From positions 186,001-250,000 of the forward strand of contig JAFGGG010000004.1 in assembly GCA_016930675.1 (NCBI GenBank): DNA of 64,000 bases. The letters run 5' to 3'. This document shows positions 58,197-64,000 of the stretch, one piece after another (within the stretch, counting starts at the first letter, position 1; each line of letters begins with the position of its first letter). The notes below the pieces were generated by a model. The model ran no database searches and was not told the origin of the DNA. It saw only the letters and a program-made list of their open reading frames with translations. Made by a program: the position numbers and the translations under genes. The stretch is from Spirochaetales bacterium. Its GTDB lineage: Bacteria > Spirochaetota > Spirochaetia > SZUA-6 > RPPD01.

Positions 58197-58951
58197 AAGA
58201 GCGTGAATTCGATTTTTTTCGTAAGAAACATGAAGGTTATGAGCCGTATACATCACATGCGGCGATCAAGGCGTTTGAGAACGCAATAGTACCTATTGAG
58301 TTTTTTATCTATAAGAGTACCTCGGTAAAATCAATCGAAGAGAAGCCGTATGATTTTGATGCCATTGACAGGATGCTGTCGCGTAAAGTTACTGATTTTC
58401 ATACCACCCGGTTTCTGATCAAGGTATTTAGTGAGATGGTGAAGGATAGGGATTCTGAAAGGGCCTTATTCGGTGCCGAGGGTATAAACAGCATTGAATC
58501 ACGCTATAACAAGAAAATAGAAAGCCTAAAAGAAAAACTTGAAAAAAAGGATGATATCGATATCAAACAGGAATTAGCCAGGCTTTACTATGAGCTTGCG
58601 CTGCTGAATGAGAAACAAAAGGATATTAAAAAATTTTTTTTGAAAACAGCTTATAATTATCTTAAAGATACTCAAAAAGGGAACACGCTGAGTATTAAGA
58701 ATCTTGAACTGCTTATTAATATCTTATTGGAATTCAATTTCTATAAAAAAGCATTGGACACTTTGAAAGCCCTTAAAATCGTTGAGAGACCGCATCTTTT
58801 ATTGCTGATGGCAAAGGTGGAGTTTAAGAATAAAAATTACAAACAGGTATATGATATTCTTATTGAGTTGGAAAAATATAGCGACTCATTGGATGATGAA
58901 TCCAAAAAACTTATTGAATACTGGACAAAGCAAAATGACAGAACGGCTTAA
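58193..58951 (+). CDS. pelE: PelE-like protein, soluble form
   Basis: 252 residues. The middle segment (KDRDSERALFGAEGINSIESRYN) matches the PelE family, followed by TPR-like helices (140-245). Unlike typical PelE, it has no membrane segment. It overlaps pelD by four bases (ATGA) and pelF by 17 bases. It probably links PelD to PelF/PelG through its helical repeats. Named mainly by position and the motif. Confidence 0.7.
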   Translation: MKEREFDFFRKKHEGYEPYTSHAAIKAFENAIVPIEFFIYKSTSVKSIEEKPYDFDAIDRMLSRKVTDFHTTRFLIKVFSEMVKDRDSERALFGAEGINSIESRYNKKIESLKEKLEKKDDIDIKQELARLYYELALLNEKQKDIKKFFLKTAYNYLKDTQKGNTLSIKNLELLINILLEFNFYKKALDTLKALKIVERPHLLLLMAKVEFKNKNYKQVYDILIELEKYSDSLDDESKKLIEYWTKQNDRTA

Positions 58952-60332
58952 GGTCTGTCTTATATTGGAAGGATCTTACCCTTATATAGTCGGCGGTGTG
59001 GCGGCCTGGGTACAGCAGCTTATCATTAATTTACCCGGTATAGACTTTGTTTTATATACTATCTCTCCCAAAGAACATCAAAAAATTGTGTATAAGCTTC
59101 CGGATAATGTCTGTTTCCATCAGGATATCGTAATTAGTCAAAAAATGTGTGTTCGGAAAAAACAGAAATCACAACGTGCGCTTTTCCGGGAGATTAAAAA
59201 ATTTCACACGTTCTTTAATGCACCTTCACAGATAAATCTAAAAGATATTGTTGGCCTTGTACCGGTCGGCAGTTTTTTGTATACGGATGCCATAAAAAAT
59301 CCACAGGGTTGGGAAATGTTGACCAATAGCAATCAACTGCATAATCCGGCGTACCCGTTCGCGGATTATTTTTGGGCTTGGAAGTCGGCTCATGATATGA
59401 TGTTTACCATACTAGGTGCTGAGATTCCGGAAGCGGATGTTTACCATGCGGTTTCCACTGGATATGCGGGGCTGGCCGGTGTAGTAGCCAAGTTAAGGAA
59501 ACAAAAACCCTATATGCTCACGGAGCACGGTTTGTATCATAAAGAGCGTGAGATTGAGATAAAGCGCGCGGCTTTTATCCAGGGATATCAGAGAGATATG
59601 TGGATAGGAATATTCAACAATTTAAGCAGACTGAGTTATTATTATGCGGATCTTATTATAACCCTCTTTGAGTACAACAGAAAAAAGGAGATAGAGTTGG
59701 GTGCACCTGAAGAAAAAACCATGGTTATACCCAATGGTATCAATATCGAATTTTTTTCAAAAGTAGAGAGAGTTCCCAAAAAAGGGTTCCATGTGGGTTT
59801 GGTCGGCAGGGTTGTACCGATTAAAGATGTTAAGACATTCATTTATGTGGCAAAAATCGTAACAGCTTCGATTCCGGATGCCATGTTTTATGCGATCGGA
59901 CCGGTTGACGAGGATCCCGGTTATTACGATGACTGCAAACTGCTGGTAAAGAGTCTGCAAATCGAAAAGAATTTCAGCTTCGTGGGTAAACAGGATGTGC
60001 GGGAATACTATAATTTTTTGAATGTGCTGATGTTAACCAGCATTCGTGAAGCACAGCCCCTGGTAATTTTGGAGGCATTCTGTTGCGGTGTGCCCGTGGT
60101 TTCCACCAAAGTGGGCAATGTGCTTGAGCTGCTTGATTATGATGAGCGCTTTTTAGCGGCGCCCAAGGATGCGGAAAAACTTAGCTCTTGTGTAAAATAT
60201 ATTTATAATAATCCAAAAAAGGTGATTGAACTCGTGGAAATGAACAAACAGCGAGTGCGAAAATTCTTTGATCGAAATAAGGTGTACCAAAGGTATGGCG
60301 AGATCTATAAAACCATAAAGGAAAATATATAA
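58935..60332 (+). CDS. pelF: PelF glycosyltransferase
   Basis: 465 residues from the ATG at 58935. GT4 family: N-terminal LILEGSYPYIVGGVAAWVQQLI and C-terminal HVGLVGRVVPIKDVKTFI, then SIREAQPLVILEAFCCGVPVVSTKVGN with the Glu pair of retaining transferases. PelF is the cytosolic enzyme that polymerises the Pel chain from UDP-sugars. The stop shares a base with the pelG start. Confidence 0.95.
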   Translation: MTERLKVCLILEGSYPYIVGGVAAWVQQLIINLPGIDFVLYTISPKEHQKIVYKLPDNVCFHQDIVISQKMCVRKKQKSQRALFREIKKFHTFFNAPSQINLKDIVGLVPVGSFLYTDAIKNPQGWEMLTNSNQLHNPAYPFADYFWAWKSAHDMMFTILGAEIPEADVYHAVSTGYAGLAGVVAKLRKQKPYMLTEHGLYHKEREIEIKRAAFIQGYQRDMWIGIFNNLSRLSYYYADLIITLFEYNRKKEIELGAPEEKTMVIPNGINIEFFSKVERVPKKGFHVGLVGRVVPIKDVKTFIYVAKIVTASIPDAMFYAIGPVDEDPGYYDDCKLLVKSLQIEKNFSFVGKQDVREYYNFLNVLMLTSIREAQPLVILEAFCCGVPVVSTKVGNVLELLDYDERFLAAPKDAEKLSSCVKYIYNNPKKVIELVEMNKQRVRKFFDRNKVYQRYGEIYKTIKENI

Positions 60333-61744
60333 TGGCCGGTATCGGATTTGTATTGCGAAGAGTTATAAAGCAAGGTGGATTCCTGTCTGTCGTAAAGGTG
60401 GCTTTGGCCGGAACAATTATTGTCGCCGGACCCTGGGTGCTTTCTATCTTGGGAATTTTTTTTATCACAAAATACTCGTATTATTTGATCGGACAATCCG
60501 TGGCCATTTTTATGGCCGTGGTAATTTATAGTTATGCCTTTTCACTATTTTTATTCGGCGGAATCCATTATATATTCACACGGCTGGTTGCTGATTATAT
60601 GTATGAAAAGAAAAAAAGCAAAGCGGGTGAGGCACTGCTGTTATTTTCAGTAATTATTGCTGTTTTATCAAGCTCGGTTTCTGTGGTAGTTCTTTTACTG
60701 CTGGATTTACAGAAGATTATTTTCCCGACATTGTTTAGAATAAGCGGAGTGATTTTCTTTGTATCGATTAACCTTATCTGGCTGTTGATGATTTTTATTT
60801 CGCTTTTAAAAAAATACTTTAAAATATTCATAGTCTATCTTTTGGGCATGGCCATAGCCTTTGGCAGTATTACGCTGTTAGCTAAAACCTTTTCCGTGAG
60901 TGGTGTGATGCTCGGCTTTGCCGGTGGGCATTTTCTTATTGTGGTGTGTCTTTACATATTAGCCTTTAAAGAATATCGGCCCGGAGGTTTTACCATAAAG
61001 GAGCATTTGCCTTATTTTGTCAGATTCAAATTTCTTCTTTTCACAGGAATTTTGTACTACTGGGGAATGTGGATAGATAAAATAATTTTCTGGTTCACCA
61101 AAGGCTCACCAATAGCTGACACCTTTTTTAAAGTATTCGATGTCTATGATATTCCCGTGTATATTGCCAATCTGACTATAATTCCGGGATTAATTTATTT
61201 TATGATTATAAGTGAGACTAATTTTTATCGTCATTTGACTGAATTTTTGACTAAATTCAACAAAGGCATATATCATAAGCTTCAAATGATAAAATACAAA
61301 CTTATTGCCAATCTTAAACACGGATTAAGAGAGCAGTGTTTGTTTCAAGGTATATTTACGCTTACTCTCATACTCATTGCGCCAATGTTGGTCTTGGCCG
61401 ATACTGAGAAATTATTGGTGGGCGGGATTACCAATATAACAGTATTCCGTATAACCTTAGGCGCTACTTTTTTCCATTTGATTTTTTTAACAATAGTTAT
61501 CTTTCTTTTCTATTTGCAGAGGTTTAGATTGGCATTTTTCTCCACACTCTGTTTTTTTATTGTAAACTTATGCGGGGCTTTGTTGATTGTTTCCGCGGGT
61601 GATGATAATCTATTGGGCATAAGCTATCTATCAGCCGGGATTGTCGCTTGCTTGCTTGGCGGGTTTTTCTTGTTTTCTTCAGCCGGGAAAATTGATAATG
61701 CGGTATTCTTGATTGCGAGTGGTGAAAAAATTGACAATCTTTAA
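60332..61744 (+). CDS. pelG: PelG membrane exporter
   Basis: 470 residues with 12 hydrophobic segments and the PelG start MAGIGFVLRRVIKQGG. The polysaccharide is thought to pass through PelG with PelD and PelE. TAATG overlap with pelF. No pelA, pelB or pelC follows; the next gene is on the other strand. Confidence 0.92.
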   Translation: MAGIGFVLRRVIKQGGFLSVVKVALAGTIIVAGPWVLSILGIFFITKYSYYLIGQSVAIFMAVVIYSYAFSLFLFGGIHYIFTRLVADYMYEKKKSKAGEALLLFSVIIAVLSSSVSVVVLLLLDLQKIIFPTLFRISGVIFFVSINLIWLLMIFISLLKKYFKIFIVYLLGMAIAFGSITLLAKTFSVSGVMLGFAGGHFLIVVCLYILAFKEYRPGGFTIKEHLPYFVRFKFLLFTGILYYWGMWIDKIIFWFTKGSPIADTFFKVFDVYDIPVYIANLTIIPGLIYFMIISETNFYRHLTEFLTKFNKGIYHKLQMIKYKLIANLKHGLREQCLFQGIFTLTLILIAPMLVLADTEKLLVGGITNITVFRITLGATFFHLIFLTIVIFLFYLQRFRLAFFSTLCFFIVNLCGALLIVSAGDDNLLGISYLSAGIVACLLGGFFLFSSAGKIDNAVFLIASGEKIDNL

Positions 61745-61750
61745 ATGAAG

Positions 61751-62209
61751 CTATTGTTCTTCTTCATGGTTTGTAAGCAGAATGCGCATCTCCTCTTCGG
61801 AGATTATTTCTTGATCACCGTTGGAATCTTTGGAAATTTCAGAAAGCAGATCTTCGATTTCTTCGATATACTCTGTATGCTGAGCTTTTATACCCGACAA
61901 CTTATCGATATAGTCCTGAAGATATTTTGTGAAAGTGAAGTTGTCATTTATAATATCATCGAGGAAGGCTACATAGTGTCTGTTAAACCTTAACATATTT
62001 CTTAGATGAAGATCACGGTTAATTTTAAGTTGACTTTTTTTAAGAGCAGCGAAGAGGGTCTGGCTGGATTCGTGTATGAACAATATTTCAGCGTAGATTT
62101 TATCCTTATACCGGTTGGGATCAATGTCGAGTTTTATCCCGTCACCAAGCTTTTTTACAATATGGGTTAAGTAAAATATATCATCTTCATAATTAATTAT
62201 ATTTGTCAT
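61751..62209 (-). CDS. Hypothetical helical cytoplasmic protein
   Basis: 152 residues, no signal or membrane segment, acidic and mostly helical, with a coiled-coil-like C-terminus (HTEYIEEIEDLLSEISKDSNGDQ). No family recognised. It ends 6 bases from pelG in convergent orientation and faces away from the ribosomal operon. Confidence 0.55.
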   Translation of the reverse strand: MTNIINYEDDIFYLTHIVKKLGDGIKLDIDPNRYKDKIYAEILFIHESSQTLFAALKKSQLKINRDLHLRNMLRFNRHYVAFLDDIINDNFTFTKYLQDYIDKLSGIKAQHTEYIEEIEDLLSEISKDSNGDQEIISEEEMRILLTNHEEEQ

Positions 62210-62248
62210 CGGTATCAGTATCTAATATCGGTAAGATGAATATTTGAC

Positions 62249-62277
62249 TTGACATAAGTTGAAATCTTAGTTATTTT
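62249..62277 (+). promoter_or_regulatory. Promoter of rpsF-ssb-rpsR-rplI
   Basis: TTGACA (62249-62254), 17-base spacer, TATTTT (62272-62277); an overlapping TTGACT begins at 62244. The leader to rpsF is about 59 bases. Confidence 0.55.
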
Positions 62278-62342
62278 TTAAGCCACCTCTTTATCCATTG
62301 CCAAAAAAGATGAGATGGATCAAAAGACCACAAGGAGGAAGA

Positions 62343-62621
62343 ATGAGAAAATATGAAGCCACTTTTATCTTCGAACCGGAAGAAGAAGTATTTAAAACGA
62401 ACAAAGAAACAGTAACAAAAGAGCTGGAAAAGGCAGGCGCAAAGCTTCTTTCAACAACGGATATGGGGGAGAGAGAGCTGGCCTATGAGATTAAGAAAAA
62501 AAGTAAAGGTCATTATTTACTTTTTGAAATCGAAACAAATCCGGAAAGCCTAAAACCTCTAGAAAAAACATTTAAATTACAGGCCGGCATACTCAAGTAC
62601 CTTTTTGTAAAAAAGAACTAA
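62343..62621 (+). CDS. rpsF: Ribosomal protein bS6
   Basis: 92 residues from the ATG at 62343 (AAGGAGGA 4-11 bases upstream; an upstream ATG at 62298 would add 15 non-homologous residues). MRKYEATFIFEPEEEV and the AYEIKKKSKGHYLLFEIE segment match bS6. Small-subunit protein at the rim of the platform, paired with bS18. Confidence 0.97.
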   Translation: MRKYEATFIFEPEEEVFKTNKETVTKELEKAGAKLLSTTDMGERELAYEIKKKSKGHYLLFEIETNPESLKPLEKTFKLQAGILKYLFVKKN

Positions 62622-62650
62622 TATTGGTTCCCATAAGGGAGGAGTAATTT

Positions 62651-63070
62651 ATGGCAGATATTAATCAAGTTGTCCTGGTTGGACGATTAACACGAGATGC
62701 AGAGTTAAAGTACACAAATACCGGCACAGCGGTATGCAAGATGGCCATAGCTGTAAATCGCAGACGTAAAAGCAATGAGCAATGGATAGATGAGGCGAGT
62801 TTTTTTGACATTGTGTTATGGGGCAAAATAGGCGAAGCGCTATCTCAGTACTTAGTTAAGGGAAAACAAGTGGGAGTAGTCGGTGAACTTAGGCAGAATA
62901 AATGGGAACAAGACGGTCAGCCTCGCAGTAAGGTTGAAGTAGTCGCTTCAAATATTCAACTACTCGGCGGACGTTCCGAAGGATCAAAATCAGGGGGAAA
63001 TGATAATACTGCCGCTATTCCGTTTCCTGATGAAAATAAAAATGATTTCGAAGATGATATACCATTTTAG
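62651..63070 (+). CDS. ssb: Single-stranded DNA-binding protein
   Basis: 139 residues. OB fold with NQVVLVGRLTRDAELKYT and WIDEASFFDIVLWGKIGEAL, then a short linker and the acidic tip DDIPF that recruits repair and replication proteins. It binds as a tetramer. Encoded between bS6 and bS18, a classic order. Ribosome site GGGAGGAG. Confidence 0.97.
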   Translation: MADINQVVLVGRLTRDAELKYTNTGTAVCKMAIAVNRRRKSNEQWIDEASFFDIVLWGKIGEALSQYLVKGKQVGVVGELRQNKWEQDGQPRSKVEVVASNIQLLGGRSEGSKSGGNDNTAAIPFPDENKNDFEDDIPF

Positions 63071-63095
63071 GCAACAATAAGGAAGGAGCATTTGG

Positions 63096-63506
63096 ATGCC
63101 AGAAAAAACAGAAGACAAGACACTAGAATTGCAGGACGCTGAAAAAGAAACAAAGAAAAACAATGACATACAAAAGAATGAAAAAAAATCGGGTACTGAT
63201 AAACCTGTAACCAGTACAAGGATAAATCGAAGTGACAGGCCTGACAGAAAAGATAAAGATTATGATGATAAGTATCATTCAGGCCCAAGACACAAATCGT
63301 TTTTTCGTAAAAAGGTTTGTAAGTTCTGTACAAAAAAATACAAAATGGATTATAAGGATGTATCTGTTTTGCGAAGATTTACCTCCGACCGAGGGAAAAT
63401 ACTTCCCCGTAGAATAACAGGAACTTGTGCAAAGCACCAAAGGCAGCTATCTAAGACTGTAAAAAGAGCAAGGGTTTTAGCACTTTTACCTTTTGTTACC
63501 AAATAA
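63096..63506 (+). CDS. rpsR: Ribosomal protein bS18 with N-terminal extension
   Basis: 136 residues; the bS18 core is only the last 70 (from [18 protein letters not shown] to [13 protein letters not shown]), with KFC and the C-A-K-H region. The first 64 residues are a charged, Lys/Asp/Glu-rich, probably disordered extension. Start supported by AAGGAAGGA upstream. Binds 16S rRNA next to bS6. Confidence 0.93.
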   Translation: MPEKTEDKTLELQDAEKETKKNNDIQKNEKKSGTDKPVTSTRINRSDRPDRKDKDYDDKYHSGPRHKSFFRKKVCKFCTKKYKMDYKDVSVLRRFTSDRGKILPRRITGTCAKHQRQLSKTVKRARVLALLPFVTK

Positions 63507-63574
63507 TTAAAGCTTAGTACAAGAGAAAGAATATTTTTGAATGATAGTCAACTAGTAGAAAGGGGTAGACATAA

Positions 63575-64000
63575 GTGAAAATAATAATGATGCATGATGT
63601 ACCGCATTTAGGAGAGGAAGGTGATATTCGTGAGGTCACAAACGGATATGCCAGGAATTATTTATTTCCTAAAAAATATGCGGTACCATATAACGACCAT
63701 TATCTGCATATACTCGAACAGAGAAGTAAGACAATTGAAAAAAGAAAACAAGAGAAAAGACTTGAAGCCAGCGGTGTTAAAGAAAAATTAGAACAGGAGC
63801 AACTAGAATTTATTTATGCTGCAGGAGAAAATGGCAAATTATTCGGTTCCATTACCAATGGACATATAGCGGAAGAATTAGAGAAGCGCGGTTACCAGAT
63901 TGAGAAGAAGAGAATTTTTGTTCCTGATCACACTATTAAACAAATAGGCGACTATAAGATAAAAATAAAGCTTTATGAAAATGAAGAAGCAGAAATAAAG
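63575..64000 (+). CDS. rplI: Ribosomal protein bL9, 5' part
   Basis: 142 codons from a GTG at 63575 (AAAGGGG 9 bases upstream), cut by the window end just short of the normal length of about 148. The start VKIIMMHDVPHLGEEGDI, the signature GYARNYLFPKKYA, the long connecting helix and the C-terminal domain (FGSITNGHIAEEL) are all visible. Binds 23S rRNA at the base of the L1 stalk. Confidence 0.95.
   Translation, partial: MKIIMMHDVPHLGEEGDIREVTNGYARNYLFPKKYAVPYNDHYLHILEQRSKTIEKRKQEKRLEASGVKEKLEQEQLEFIYAAGENGKLFGSITNGHIAEELEKRGYQIEKKRIFVPDHTIKQIGDYKIKIKLYENEEAEIK

Noticed and set aside
62298-62342. Upstream ATG extending bS6 by 15 residues
   Set aside because: No ribosome site, and the extension includes the real ribosome site; bS6 proteins start MRKYE.

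Overview
The window looks like chromosomal DNA of a diderm bacterium, most probably a free-living spirochaete. Signs of this are many secreted beta-barrel outer-membrane proteins ending in F or W, lipoproteins with loose lipoboxes, FecR, YcgR/PilZ and degenerate cyclase-domain proteins, many TPR proteins, and the rpsF-ssb-rpsR-rplI order. The taxonomic call is inference; there is no rRNA in the window. I found no insertion sequence, prophage, CRISPR array or tRNA, and no gene-free stretch over 300 bases. Base composition looks even throughout.

Layout. 1-10.6 kb: the end of a giant envelope protein (possibly SprA-like), two outer-membrane barrels (one with a FecR domain), mutL, and a glycine-rich lipoprotein. 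10.6-16.2 kb: two TPR proteins facing a third TPR protein that carries a degenerate Mrr-like domain, then a metallophosphoesterase and a ParB-like-fold protein. 16.3-25.2 kb: a signalling block with a large STAND/TPR protein lacking a Walker A motif, divergent from a membrane SpoIIE phosphatase - STAS - anti-sigma-kinase module, then a YcgR-type PilZ protein split by a GAF-like insertion and a lipoprotein. 25.4-30.2 kb: a radical SAM enzyme and two Wzi-like outer-membrane proteins. 30.4-38.7 kb: housekeeping genes clpB, argG-argH, a small Zn-ribbon gene, prs and ackA. 38.8-46.3 kb: a broken glycoside hydrolase, another barrel, an ACT-domain-extended glnE, and a small membrane protein ending in a hairpin cluster.

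46.5-52.7 kb is a tight seven-gene operon: membrane protein, winged-helix regulator, LolA-like carrier, two FtsX/LolC-like permeases, an ABC ATPase and an outer-membrane protein. A perfect inverted repeat lies at its promoter. It looks like a dedicated, regulated lipid or lipoprotein conveyor to the outer membrane and is my main candidate for an undescribed system.

52.7-56.6 kb: two adjacent cyclase-homology proteins with complementary active-site losses, nudC, and an HDOD protein. 56.7-61.7 kb: a minimal pelDEFG exopolysaccharide core, with a PelD lacking the c-di-GMP inhibitory-site motif and a PelE without membrane segments; pelA, pelB and pelC are absent here. 62.2-64 kb: the ribosomal operon rpsF-ssb-rpsR-rplI, with an extended bS18 and rplI cut by the window edge.
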